From the NCBI GenBank assembly GCA_036873135.1, contig JAPTYO010000059.1, forward strand, positions 26,477,327 through 26,541,326: a stretch of DNA of 64,000 nt, in the 5' to 3' direction. How positions within the stretch are numbered: position 1 is the first letter of the stretch; each line of letters begins with the position of its first letter. This document shows, piece by piece, positions 37,101 to 49,344 of the stretch. Source of the DNA: Clarkia xantiana subsp. parviflora. Its lineage: Eukaryota; Streptophyta; Magnoliopsida; Myrtales; Onagraceae. The notes under the pieces are model-generated. The model was not told the DNA's origin. It was given only the letters and a program-made list of their open reading frames with translations, and ran no database searches. The position numbers were made by a program, and so were the translations under genes.

Positions 37101-37430
37101 AAATTTGATCCAATTATAAAATGTTTGTTGTATATTAGTTTTGTAAAATGGTTGCCTAAACTTTTTGCAGTTTAAGTTGATATATTTGTTATAATTTTCG
37201 AAAATGAATGTGCTGACCACGTATGTTATTTGGATGTGTATTCAAGATGTATACGTTAAAAAAAAATTATATTAAAACACATTCACTTGGACGCTTAATT
37301 GAAATGTACCATTATAATTTGGATATTCAATTGAAAGTACATTGTTGCAATTCGTTCAATTTCTTAACAAAATTATCGTAAGTACATATGAAAGTACAGT
37401 GTATGCTTATTTTCAATCAAACTTGATCAA
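37100..37430. repeat. Old dispersed repeat, copy 2
   Basis: Shares the order of words GTATTCAAGATGTATAC, GGACGCTTAATTGAAA and TTCAATTGAAAGTAC with the diverged repeats near 12220 and 43730. Ends not definable. Confidence 0.35.
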
Positions 37431-37443
37431 TGTTATAGCAAAT

Positions 37444-38122
37444 GGTTAAGAACACAATAGGGGCCTGAATGTTTGCTCATGTTGTCAAAAGGGGTCTGAA
37501 TTGAAAAAACGTATTATTAAGGGCCTGAATTTTGAGTTTTGTGTATAAGTGAGGTCTCCGTCTCTCTTTTCTGTTAAAAGTGACGGAAAGTGGTCACATG
37601 CCAACCATGTGACCGAAAATAATTTGAAAACCCGAAAATGCCCTTTGACCAGAGTGTGTCCTCACATATTTGACCTAAAAAGACGAAAATACCCTTTAAG
37701 CCACCACAGCTCCGGCGACCACCACCACCCGGCTCCGGCGACCACCACCCATCTCCGGCGACCCTAACCTCCCTCCGGCGACCCAAAAAAGCTCCGATCG
37801 GAGCTTTTTTGGGTCGTCGGAGGGGGTTTTGGTCGCCGGAGCTGGGGTGGTGGTCGCCGGAGCTGGGATGGTGGTCGCAGGAGTGGTTGTCGCCGGAGTG
37901 GTGGTCGGTGGCGGTGGCTGTGGTGGCCTTAGGACATAATTAGTGTGCAGGGGTATTTTAGACATTTCACATTTCATTAATTAAACTGATAAATTGTATA
38001 ATAATTGCAAAAGGGTAATTTTGTCATTTCACGTATTTCCGTTACATTTAACAGCAAATTTGGACGGAAACTCGATTATCAACAAAACTCAAAATTCAGG
38101 CTCTTAATAGTACGCTTTTTCC
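37444..38122. mobile_element. Mutator-like fold-back MITE with GC-rich core (family B, copy 3, truncated)
   Basis: The left end GGTTAAGAACACAATAGGGG matches family B. The core (about 37690-37930) is rich in CTCCGGCGACCACCACC and its complement around a GATCGGAGC palindrome. The right arm stops after CTTAATAGTACGC; the last 60-70 bases expected from the left arm are missing, so no target duplication remains. Confidence 0.75.
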
Positions 38123-38962
38123 AAATGTAGCTATTTTGTCGTGAATCGAAAGATATGGTAGTCAGTTTTAAAAGGATATGTAATCGATTCAAAGTTGAGG
38201 TATCCATTTAGTTACTAACTATTTTATTATTGTAAATATATACATTTATAGGATACCTAATTCTTCCATTAAAAAGATGAATGAAGTGTGAATAAAAGAG
38301 TTTTAGAAAACAGCTAGCTATTGTAGGCGGGCCGGGGGACTAATTTCCCCTTCATCATCCCAAACGGCATCTCCCTTCAAACTGGGGCGTGCTATGAGTC
38401 AGCACCACTTTTAGCAGCATATATATATATATATTGGGTCGAATGAGTTCACGTTTCACACATTGTGGTCCAAGTTATTGGTTCGGTTGGCCGAACCATT
38501 ATTGTTTTTCTGTGGAAACAAAACTTACAATTGCAGATGATGCCCTGTAACCTCTCTATATATATATATATTACTTTATCCCGTCAAAGTACAGATGATG
38601 ATGATGAGGTAGTAATAGTATAGTCCGTCCAAACTTCACAAACACAATTGTGAACTCAAAAAAGCATACCTAATTCATTATTGCTGGATGGCCAAAAGAA
38701 AGTACTATACTATTATTATTGAAATATACTTTGTAGCAAAAGGATGAATATATAAAATTATATATTTTTTTTAAATGCCGAAAACGTCGGTCACATCTAC
38801 TCTACATTATTAACATTTGTTTATTAACTTTTTTTTTTTTTTGGTGTTCTAAAGGTTCCAATTAAAAAAGCAACCATAGAATGCTTGCTCCGCCAATGTA
38901 GTTGTAGTCTGTTTGGCACTGGATAATGTGTGCATTTTGCTTTTACCATTCCATTTCTGTAC
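38123..38962. other. Spacer
   Basis: AT-rich with TA microsatellites near 38424 and 38560. No gene seen. Confidence 0.35.
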
Positions 38963-38965
38963 TTA

Positions 38966-39382
38966 GAGCATCCACAGTGGTATTACGTAAAGATTACGTA
39001 AACGTGGGTCCTACATGTTTATTTACGTAAAATAACAAAAACTATCTACAGTAGTTTTACATAGCATTCCTTAAAGATGGGACCCACACGTTAATTTATG
39101 TTTTTACATAAAGCGTTTCTTAAATTTAAGTAATGCACTATGTATTACGTAACCAATTTTTTATTATAAATTAATTCATTTTATAATTAATGCTAATATC
39201 TTATTGGTGATTGTTGGAAAATTTAATAATAAAATATATTTAAGGAATATGTTTAAGTAATACGATTGCAGAGAAAATATTTTTTACATGTGTCTTAAAT
39301 TTACGTATTACTTAAAGTGTACATAAATGTCTACGTGGCAACTTCAAAGAATACAATTTATGTAAAACCATTGCGGATGCTC
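38966..39382. mobile_element. PIF/Harbinger (Tourist-like) MITE, copy 2
   Basis: 417 bp, ends GAGCATCCACAGTGG and CCATTGCGGATGCTC, flanked by TTA at 38963-38965 and 39383-39385. It reads as the reverse complement of the copy at 9719-10135. Confidence 0.87.
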
Positions 39383-39385
39383 TTA

Positions 39386-40042
39386 TCAACTTATTATAGA
39401 TAGATAAGATTTAGACGTGTTACAAAAAAAAAAAATATGATTTATATATTACACATACAGATAATTAGTCTTTTTATAATAGACAACTGGGCCTGAAGCC
39501 TAAGTTTGTGAAAGACCCACTAGATTTCTCACTGGACTTTCTTCAACAAAGCCCAATAGTCCCGAACATATTTTTTACTTCTATATTCCTAATTAATTTT
39601 TTGCAATATAAGTAAATTATGGAGAATGAATGGTAACATGATTTCTTAAAAGCTTGAGTTTGTTTGACGTTGTATTTCCAAAGAGTTCTTTAGCTATTTA
39701 AATATTGTTGTTTGTTTTGAAAAACCATCTGTTTTAGTGGACTTTATATAATATATTTTATATAATATATTGATATTTACCTACTGATAAAATATGAACA
39801 GTTTATATCATTATGTATTATAAAATATAAATGATAAAATATAAATGAGTATGTTTCAAATTATAAATGAATTTTTATTTATTTTATTATGGCTGTGATG
39901 GGATTGTTTTGGAATACAAATGGAATCTTTAAAATGATTTACATGACATTGTTTCATTGGCCGATAGAAGTAACGTGTCGGCTTGAGGTTTACCTTCTTA
40001 TTTCTACAATCATATAGTATAGGGTCTGATTTGACAACAACT
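39386..40042. other. Spacer
   Basis: AT-rich with no gene or duplicated end recognised. Confidence 0.35.
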
Positions 40043-40051
40043 TAATTCTAA

Positions 40052-40813
40052 GGGTTAATAACCTATGAGAGGTCTGAAGTTTGCTCCATGTTAACTGGAG
40101 AGGTCTGAAGTTTCAAATGTTGATTTGAGATGTCTGAAGTTTCAACTTTGTTGATAACAACGGTCTCCGTCTGTTTTTACCGTTAATTGTGACAGAAATT
40201 GGTCACGTGCTTGACATGTGACCAGAAGTAAAATAAAATTCCAAAAATGCCCTTCTATCAAAGTGTGCCCCTCACATGCTTGAAGGAAAAGACGAAAATG
40301 CCCTTAAAGCCACCACGACTCCGGCCACTGCCACCCGACTCCGGCCACCTCGGCTCCGACGACCACCACCGAACTCCAACGACGACCATCGACCACCAAC
40401 ACGGCTCCGATCTGGAGCCACAGAGCTCCGATCGGAGCTTTTCGGCTCCGATCGGAGCCGTGTTGGTGGTTGGTGGTGGTCGCCGGAGTTCGGTGGTGGT
40501 CGCTGGAGCTCGGTGGTGGTCGCCGGAGTTCAGTGGTGGTCGCCGGAGCTGAGATGGTGGTGGCCGGAGTAATTTGACTTTAGGGGTAATTTTGTCATTT
40601 CACATTTACTCAAATGAGATATTAAATAAAACAAAATATTAAAAGGGCAAGAATGTCATTTCACACAATTCTGTTAAATTTAATCCTAAAAATGGACGGA
40701 AAACCTCAAATCAACAAAGTTGAAACTTCAGACCTCTCAAATCAACATTTGAAATTTCAGACCTCTCCCGTTAACATGGGGCAAACTTCAGACCTCTCCT
40801 AGGTTATTAACCC
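40052..40813. mobile_element. Mutator-like fold-back MITE with GC-rich core (family B, copy 2)
   Basis: Ends GGGTTAATAACC and GGTTATTAACCC, perfect 9-bp target duplication TAATTCTAA (40043-40051 and 40814-40822). The core (about 40315-40570) is an array of ACTCCGGCCAC / GGTGGTCGCCGGAG words with a GATCGGAGC palindrome in the middle. No gene. Confidence 0.9.
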
Positions 40814-41087
40814 TAATTCTAATAATAATAGCATGCAGTGTGAAAATAAAGACATTCTTTTAACGTATCGATCTTCTTTCAATTTTTATTGCTATCATAT
40901 TCATAATCAACTTGTACCACTATAAACCAAGCATTACAAACAAAACACCCATTGATATCATCACTGCACAAGTTCGGCATTTCGAACGACATTCATGTAT
41001 GTAATGTTTTCTTTAATTAAAAGACAGGCCATGCAAGAAAAAGGACTTTTTCCTTAATCTCACCAACCCTAAACCCTAAACATATAA

Positions 41088-44000
41088 TTAAGGGCATCCA
41101 TTAGCCCCAAACCCTAGCTTAAGTGCATTTACGTCGTAAACCACCTCGAACGTGAGCTGCTGCGTGTTCCCGAATATGACAACATCGGTGTCGTCGCTGT
41201 TTGGGGCAAATGCGAGGCACACTTGCGATTGGCTAACGACGTAGAGTATCCCGTTAGGGTGAAGATCGACATATGCACTTCCGGAGAACTGGAACGCAAC
41301 TTTGGGGATCGAAATGGAACTGTAATTGCTTAGATCGTAGCAGGTGTCTAGAATCGACACGGCCGGGGCGGTGGGGTAGTTGGTCATTTGTTGCTTGAAG
41401 GCGGTCTTTAGGGCGGTGTACGCGGTTGGTGGGATCCGGCTAATTACGGTGCCGGAGTCGATGATTGCTGGGGCGTTCGTGAATATGGATACCGGGATCG
41501 ATAGCTTTTGCCCTGTCATGTTATAACAAATTATTGATCACTCACTTTCATTACTAATTCAATGTGTCAACTTAAGATATAGGTTATAATTAAGGGATAT
41601 GCATGGAACCGATCTGGCCTGAATCAGAATGGTCCAAACATAATCGAATTTTTTTCTCGCTCTGATTTAGGGCAGAAAAGTTGGTTAGTTTGGAACCGGT
41701 TTCGGAACGGTTTAAAAAAGCAGTTATTGTACGGTCCTGAATTGGCCGGACCGTTTTTTTATAAAGATTTACATTAAAGTGAACAAGCCCAAAATTAGTT
41801 TGGGCCGATCCAGAACAAAACTAATTATTCTATAGAAGTATACTAATGATTTTTAAAAAGATCTGGTTAGTTTGAAACTGGCATGAATTGGACCGGTTTC
41901 AAAAAGACCTAATTCCGGGCTAGTTCCGGTCCGATCCGGTTTTTCGCCCAACTCTAGTTACAACCAAATTACTACCTTAACTTATGTATTTTGCAAATTT
42001 GCTACCTAAATTTTTATTTTAGACAAAAAAAACTATTTCTCTGTCCATCAAACGTGGATGGAAAATACTATGTGCTACCAGACACCCTAAATCTCGGTTA
42101 TGTACTTACATTTTCAGCCATCGGAAATTCAATCAATTGAAAAAAAAAAAGTTACATGACCAACACATTTAATTTTGATGGACAAAGAAGCGGATGTATT
42201 TTTTTTTTTTTTTTCAAAAACTGAAAAATGGTGTCGAAATTTAATATTCAGATAACGATTTGTAAAGCAGTTAAAGTTGAATTAGCCAGTGAAGTAATTG
42301 TTAAGGGGTCCCTAAGAATTATCATTATTAATGAACAAAAATTAAAGTAGTGGATGGTGGTGGTTTACGTTATGTCACGCCCCGAGCCCGCCCAACCCAG
42401 CATAACTAATCTCGTTGTTCTCACTTGGGCCTAGAAAAAGAGGAATTTTTGTTGGACTTGAGTAGTACAACTCTTGCTTATTAAGGCTTCAAATCTTCTT
42501 ATTCTAACCGATGTGGTACAAACTTATGGGGTATTACATAGGGGTGAAACCAAAATCCGCTTGGTCCGAAAAACCGGTGAAAACCGAACCGGTCCGGACC
42601 GAAAAAACCGAATCCGAAATATACGGTTTGGTTTTTGGTCGGATTTTTTTACAGTAGTTCGTTTTTCGGTTCGGTTCGGATTTTGAGATTTGAGGACCGT
42701 GGGGACCGACCCGACCGTTATGCTAACTAAATATGTAAAATATATACTATATTAGTTGATATTAATCAATATAATTAATTAATTAGGTTAACAAAAATTA
42801 TAAAATAATCACTTATGAAGATTATTTTTTCTAATTTTGTTTTATAATTTATTTAATTATATTAATTGACGCTTTTTTCATTTCGGTTTGATAAATTCCA
42901 TGAAAATAATGAGAATTTTAAATGGTGATTGTTAATTTTGGATTTTCGGTTTAAACCGAAAACCGAACCGAAAAAACCGTACTACCAATGGACGGTTTAT
43001 TTTTCCTCATACGGTTTTTTGGTCGGATTTTTTAATGGAAAAAAACCGGACCGAAAATATGGATAACCGACCGAACCAAGCGAAAAACCGGTCCGACTGG
43101 TCCGGTTTCACCACACGTTACGTACGTACCTTTGACGTAGATGTCCAATATAGAAATGCCGTAGAAGTTGGCGCCTTGTGGAATGGCGGACAATGGAGTG
43201 AACTTGACGGAGGAGGACTTTCCTTGACCGCCCTTACCCAAGGTCAGGTGTCCCGTGGAGCTCGCCGTTGAAGGCAGGCAGTAGGAGAAATACTTGCCGT
43301 ACGTGGCGGCAGTTTGTTGCACAATCGACAGCTTGTCTCTCCCCAACCCGATCAATCCGGCTGCACCCGCGAACAGCCCCCGGTTGTTCTCCCCGCACCC
43401 GAATAGGAAATTCTCAACTGACTCCGTCGGTGTCAGGGTCAGCTTCTCCTTCGCAAAGAATCCGACAGAGTACGATGAATCCCCGTATTGAATGCCGTAC
43501 ACGCACGTCGTTGATGAACAACCCGGTGTGTTTCCTACCCACATATATCAACAACATCTATATATTACATATCACATTATTGCTAGTTAAATTTGTGTTT
43601 CCTCTAGCTAAATTGATTCTTTAGGGTGTGCAATTTATTAGCTCCGTCTATTTTTGCATATGAAATTCATAAATGGTTTGCATGTGAAATCTTCTACGTA
43701 TGTATACATTTTTCGTTCCAAATTAAGAAAAAGGTTAATAATGAAATTGTTACCTGGAATTTGATCAATGTACAAATCGTTATCTGAGTTTTAATTTTTT
43801 AAAAGTTGTATGAACTTGTAATATTAGAGCAAATTGTTACATTTGTTTCAATTTTCATTAAATTAGACCGAAACTTAGTATGTTTACGCCACATGTGGTC
43901 TTTTAATGTTTACCCAATATGAATTCAAATATTAATTGAAAGTATTACAACAAAATACATTAAGTTTGATGCTCAGTTGAAAGTCACTGTTCTCATTTGG

Positions 44001-46376
44001 CGGAAGTCCAATTGAAGGTATTTCACTACTTTGTTGCAATACTTTCAAATTATGTTTGAATTCATCTTAGGTATATATTAAAAAACCACACATGACGGAA
44101 ACATACTCATTTTCAGTCAAATTTGACGGAAATTGAAACAAATGTCGCAATTTGGTTTGAAACTGAAAGATGGTATCACATTTAAAAAAAAAAAAATTAA
44201 AGTTCATGTAAAGATTTTGTAATTTTGTCAACGTTGGGGTAGAAATTTGGTTACTATACACTTAAAAAAGACAGATTTATAGCAAAACTGTTTAGGGTGC
44301 TTTTTAAAAATAAGCATAAATAAGACAATTCTTCCCATTATATTGTTGATGCAAACACACTAAAGAAAAACCATTTTTTTTAAAATGGTTTGATAATGAT
44401 TAATTAGGGAATTACCAGTGGCGGAAGTGAGATCGGAGCAGAGATTGGAATTGCATGAAATATTGGTATAAGAGTTGGATCGGGTCGGGTCAAATATCGG
44501 GTCCTTCTGCTGATAACAATACCGAGCACACGGCTCGCACTGCGTCCACGTCAAGTCACTCCCCGTGTCGAATATCATCGTTACCTCCTTCTTCGGGGTC
44601 CCGAGCCCGACGGTCACCACAAAGTTGCCCGACCCGATGCTACTCCCCGATTTCGCCGGAATATTCGCTTTCTTCCCCTTTAAACCTTCTACACCGCCGC
44701 TACTCCGTTGCGGTTGTTTTTGGCCACCGGTGGCCGTGAATTTCGATTGGATGGAGTCCACCCGCGACTGATCCGCGGCTAGGACCTCGGCGCGGGTCGG
44801 TGATGAGGTGGCAGTGTGGCGCGTGCATGGGCCATGCTTGTGCGCTAGAGTTAGGGATGACGACGATTTCTTGGCGGCATTATTAGCTGAAATTCACGAG
44901 CAATAATTAAATTAAATTAATTAATTCATTTATTCATTATTATATAGCCTATAGGTAGTACGTAACAAAGTCTCGTGTTACGGGGTGTCGTATTGCTCTG
45001 AAATATTTGCATACCGTGACGTGTTTGGGATTCATTCGGTTGAAAATGAGCTTCCATCTAACCTTTGCAATCAATATATATTTCCCACCTATTTGTTTAA
45101 TTAATGAGATTAAGTACATTTTCATACCACTTCTTAGCACAGAATCCACTTTTGGTACCACTTCTATTTTTTTTTTTTTTTTTTTTTTATACTTTTGGTA
45201 CCAATTCTTTCAACTTTGTATTCTTTTGGTACCACCGTTAACTTTCCGTCCAAATTGGCCGTTAAGTGTCATGTGTCATGCACGTGACTGCCCTAAACTT
45301 TTAAATTTGTTTCAATTTAGTCTATCTAATGCATCCCTAACTTTTAATTTGTTCAATTTAGCCCTAAAATTTCCAAATCGAACCCTTGACCCAAATTAAC
45401 CTAGCCGGACCTAGCCTAGGGTTAGGTACGGCTAGGCCAATTGGGGCTAGGTCTCAATTGAACCCAATTGGGGCTAGACCCCAATTGGCCTAGCCGTGCT
45501 AGGCTAGGTCCGGCTAGGTCAATTTGGGTAAAGGGTTTGATTTGGAAATTTTAGGACTAAATTGACCAAATTAAAAGTCAGGGATGTATTAGATGGACTA
45601 AATTGAAACAAATTCAAAAATTTAGGACGGTCACGTGCATGGCACATGACACTTAACGGCCAATTTGGACGGAGAGTTAACAGTGGTACCAAAATGATAC
45701 AAAGTTGAAAGAATTGGTACCAAAAGTATAAAAAAAAAATAGAAGTGGTACCAAAAGTGGATTATGTGCTAAAAAGTAGTATGAAAAGGTACTTAATCCA
45801 CGAATCTCATTTTAGAGTTTGCTTAAAGGGCTAATTTAAATATTTGCATGCTTATTTTGCTGATGATTTTTTTAGTGGGTTTGGAAAAAAAAATCTGAAA
45901 ATTCATAATAAAAAAACATAAAAAAATGAATATTTTAGGGAAATTATTTAAGTAGTAGTCAGTCGTAGAGTAAGTATGCTACTGGTACTGCTCTTTGTAA
46001 TGTAGGGCATCCCACAAAAAAACATAAAATAATAATAAAACATTTATTTTCTTTTATTATATAAACAAAATAATAAACAAGTTGGCAACATATAATTTCC
46101 ATCTATCTAGCTAGATAGATCATTGCTTTTCATCAAGGAAAAGAAAATGAGGTTTTAAACAATATTTGGTTAAAGAAAAACATCATAATTTAAGCAACAA
46201 CTCAAATAGGTGATACCTTTGCAAGAAGCTGAGGGGAAGAGGGAGGTGAGCTGAATGGTGTGAGTTTGAGTAGCAGCAAAGACAAACTGCACCTCCAAAT
46301 TATTGCACACAAAAATAATAACAAATACACAAACTTTGAGGAGTAGTGGGTATGAAGAAGAAGAAGAAGTGGCCAT
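41088..46376 (-). CDS. A1-family aspartic protease, AED1-like, secreted
   Basis: Pepsin-type endopeptidase of the plant subgroup that includes apoplastic AED1 and its relatives. Four exons: 46376-46217, 44886-44416, 43534-43130, 41512-41088; phases close, 486 residues. The hydrophobic N terminus (about 10-35, LLLKVCVFVIIFVC...) is a signal peptide. The prodomain carries LTLAHKHGPC, common in this subgroup. The catalytic motifs are DTGSDLTW (Asp160) and DSGTVIS (Asp364). Family blocks include CEPCARYCYQQKDPIFDP, YGIQYGDSSYSVGF, FGCGENNRGLF, GLGRDKLS, KYFSYCLPS and CLAFAPNSDD. The ATG at 46376 is preferred over an in-frame ATG at 46421 because it places the hydrophobic segment at the usual distance. 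Introns 1, 2 and 3 contain a long fold-back, an old repeat and nested transposons, respectively; none interrupts an exon. Telo-box-like CCCTAAA repeats (41065-41080) lie just past the stop. Confidence 0.94.
41591..41956. mobile_element. hAT-like element with CCGGACCG words, in protease intron 3
   Basis: Left end TAAGGGATATGCATGGAACC, right end GGTTTTTCGCCCAACTCTA. Flanking 8-mers GTTATAAT (41583-41590) and GTTACAAC (41957-41964) match at 6 of 8. GGAACCGG/CCGGTCCG words at both ends resemble the other hAT-like elements. Ends are decayed. Confidence 0.55.
42373..42538. mobile_element. Short TG...CA element (TRIM-like solo LTR candidate), interrupted
   Basis: Starts TGTCACGCCCCG and ends GTATTACA. 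The 5-mer CGTTA precedes it (42368-42372) and recurs at 43116-43120, just after the hAT-like element that has inserted at its right end. A 5-bp duplication with TG...CA ends fits a small solo LTR of the TRIM type. Confidence 0.55.
42539..43112. mobile_element. hAT-like non-autonomous element (family D, copy 2), in protease intron 3
   Basis: Close copy of the element at 7270-7849: begins TAGGGGTGAAACC, ends CCGGTTTCACC, with the same CCGAACCGG subterminal words and AT-rich middle. The last CCTA bases and the right target duplication are missing, leaving only ACA before the CGTTA repeat. It ends 17 bp from the intron 5' splice site. Confidence 0.82.
43730..44260. repeat. Old dispersed repeat, copy 3, in protease intron 2
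   Basis: Contains GTATTACAACAAAATACATT, CTCAGTTGAAAG and GAAGTCCAATTGAAGG, matching the word order of the repeat near 12220. Diverged, ends unclear. Confidence 0.4.
45112..45800. mobile_element. Long fold-back element, copy 2, in protease intron 1
   Basis: Left end GATTAAGTACATTTTCATACC, right end its complement GGTACTTAATCC. The arms contain GGTACCA-rich and CATGTGTCATGCACGTGAC-type blocks, and the centre is the same GGGGCTAGG palindrome as in the copy at 3066-3843. No target duplication is clear. It lies between exons 1 and 2 of the protease. Confidence 0.78.
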
Positions 46377-47993
46377 GGCAAAAGCAACCAATTTCTCTTC
46401 CTTTTCTAAAAAGCAAACCAAACTTGCATATAATTTGTTTCCCCAACTCTCTCTCTATATATATATATATTGTTTGCTTAAGGTGTGTGGTGTGACTTAA
46501 GCATTTTGGAGCGCACTACCATCCAACAATTTCATATATATCTTTATTATCACCTTAGATAGATGTCACCCAACCATCATCATTAACAACAACCCATTTT
46601 TTTTTCTTAAATTTCATTAATTGTATATAAACAACTATAATTTTATTTAATTAACTATGATAATAACATCTATCACATTAACAAGTTTTGGTATTTAAGT
46701 TAATTCCAGCCTTTCTAAGTACAAACTTTAATATTTTGTATGTGACACAATAGTTCTTAAATAATAATAATATTGTATTATTATTATTATTGTTATTATA
46801 TATATATATATACACATTTACTATACCATTATTTAATATCATATAGTACTTATAGAAATATAATAATTCATACAAATATTTTTTAGTTGAAAATACGTAC
46901 TAAGTTTTTTTTTAATGACACGTGGTTTATATAGTTTTAATTTACGTATATTAGAATAATAAATTAATCAAGAAAAATATGTATATTTTTTTTTTACTAT
47001 ATTAATTTAAATATAATTTTCACGACTATAACACGATTTTAATTAAGTAAAATTACACGCAAAGGATTTTTTTTGGCCATGTCGGATTAATAAGTAATTT
47101 ATTATGTATAATATCTAGTCGGTTTCGTAACAAAACACGAAAGAGAGATAAAGATAAATCCTTATTATTAATATCGATTTCATTTTCATTTAATCTATGA
47201 TCCACGGTCCACCAAAGCTTTACCCGATTCGATCAAAAGAATTGAAAGTAAATCTGAAATTTTCTCTTCTAAGAAAAAATAGGAAACTCGCGTAAAATTA
47301 AATTAAATTAAATTTCAACAAATTTACATATAATTACTGTTAAGTATAAAAATTAATTAAATTTCCACCTATCACCTTAATGTTTTAATTAGAATAATTC
47401 GGCAAGTCATTAGTTTGAAATTTTATATAATATAAGAGCGTGTACGTTTGAATTTCCTTAGCGCCAAGTTAAACCCCGATTTAAATAATAAAAACTCACT
47501 ATAACCACTTTACCATCCTAAAACTTCAATGTGCTATATGACTGTGTGTTTTAGTATTTATACTTCAATATTCTCCTTAGTCCTTACATGTGGACCGAAA
47601 CATTTTGACAACCTATCATGTAAATATATATTTTTAATTAAATTAGGGGTTTAATTTGGTGTTGCACGTTGCAAAGATTCGTACATGCATGCTCTGATAC
47701 CGTGTTAAATTCCACATGAGCCAAACCCAATACATCAATATAGAACAAATATTTTTATTAGTGTATTCCATCGTAAAACTAAACTTTATAACTAAATAAT
47801 CAACTTCTTATATACAAACTACTTTTTTTTGCCAAAAAAAAGTGAACTAGTTGGAATTAGTTTTTTAAACAAAACTCCTCTTACGCCTAAATTTGACCCG
47901 GATAATAATCTAATACATAAATAAAATAAAAAACGGAGGCACAAACCTAACACCACCGATCGAAATCGAACACCACTGATCGAAACCGAACTC

Positions 47994-48040
<47 letters not shown>

Positions 48041-48250
48041 AGTTTAGAGGAAGTAGTTTACTAATTATCCTAAAATCTAACTATTATACATACTTCCACC
48101 ATTACTACACACTAGCTAGAGTAAGAGCACTCAATCATTGCCTCCAATAATCCATTTAATCAGTCAATTTTGTTTATTTGATTATTATTATTATTTTGCG
48201 GTGGCTACTCACCAGAAATCATATTCTATCTTTAATAATAACTAATACGA
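46377..48250. other. Protease upstream region and AT-rich spacer
   Basis: The protease promoter should lie near 46456-46470, where a TATATATATATAT run sits about 80 nt before the ATG on the minus strand. Beyond that is AT-rich sequence with TA microsatellites at 46796-46812 and 48000-48037 and a small doubled ACCGATCGAAA word near 47955. No gene seen. Confidence 0.4.
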
Positions 48251-48259
48251 AAATAAAAA

Positions 48260-48782
48260 GGGTTAACAAGTCTTTTGGTCCATAATGTTTGACAACTTTT
48301 GGGTTTTGGCCAATGATGTTTTTTTTTACCTAGTTTTAGTACTATATGTTTGCAGATTTTTTCTAGTTTTGGTCAAACCGTTACATTCCGTCCATTTTTG
48401 ACATGTTCAAGTCACGTGATCCACTCTAAACTTTAAATTTAGTCCCTCTAATACTTTCCTAACCTTTTTTGTGTTCAATTTAGTCCTGAAGTTTCAAAAT
48501 TGACCCAAATTGGACAGTAGGTCCAATTGAATTTTTGAAACTTCAGGACTAAATTGAACACAAAAAAGGTTAGGAAAGTATTAGAGGGACTAAATTGAAC
48601 AAAACTGAAAGTTTAGAGTGGATCATGTGACTTGTACATGTCAAAATATGGACGGAATGTAACGGTTATACCAAAACTAGAAAAAATCCGCAAACATATA
48701 GTACCAAAACTAAGTAAAAAAAACATTATTGACCAAAACCCAAAAATTGTCAAACATCATAGATCAAAAGACCTGCTAACTC
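48260..48782. mobile_element. Mutator-like fold-back MITE (family A, copy 4)
   Basis: Starts GGGTTAACAAGTC, ends CCTGCTAACTC, perfect 9-bp target duplication AAATAAAAA (48251-48259 and 48783-48791). 523 bp, hairpin throughout. Confidence 0.9.
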
Positions 48783-48791
48783 AAATAAAAA

Positions 48792-49336
48792 TAAAAGCTG
48801 TGCATCATAACATTAGTTAGTGGGTGGCTGAGAGAAATACTGGCAGTGATCTCTCCAATATATCCCCCACTACGTAGTCCATATATGCCGCTCCTTTTGG
48901 ACAAATCGATTTCTTTATGATCGAATGAATTCTACCGTGTGAAAATTATTATGTTAAGAAAATAAGACGAAGATAAATTTATTAATTTCGGCCACTGGCA
49001 CGATTCCGATTAATATAATTCAAGTCGCAAGACGAAGATATATTCCTGAAAAATGGTTGGCGGTCCGACTTTAGAGTTCCGAGATAATGCGAGTGGGAAG
49101 ATTTGAAACATTTGCCTTACAAGTTTTGCAAATGGGAAATAATACGGATTCCGAAATGTGAGTGAGTGGCACACGGGTATTTCTTGCAACTTTAAGAGCA
49201 ATTTTATTTCCATCACTCCGAATCTGACGGAATCCCATGTCGGAATCTGTATCATTTCCGTTTGCAAATATTACCATTGTATCTGAAATCGAAACTTCTA
49301 AGAATTTCGATTGGAATATGTATCATGATTCTAGTA
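48792..49336. other. Spacer with unexplained moderately GC-rich stretch
   Basis: The part from about 48990 to 49330 is less AT-rich than its flanks and has minus-strand short ORFs without family resemblance. It may be an old transposon; I could not find ends. Confidence 0.3.
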
Positions 49337-49344
49337 CTTATTAG

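Noticed and set aside
41065..41080. Telomere-like CCCTAAA repeats
   Set aside because: Only two units, next to the protease stop codon. Telo-box motifs of this size are common near plant genes and do not indicate an interstitial telomere.
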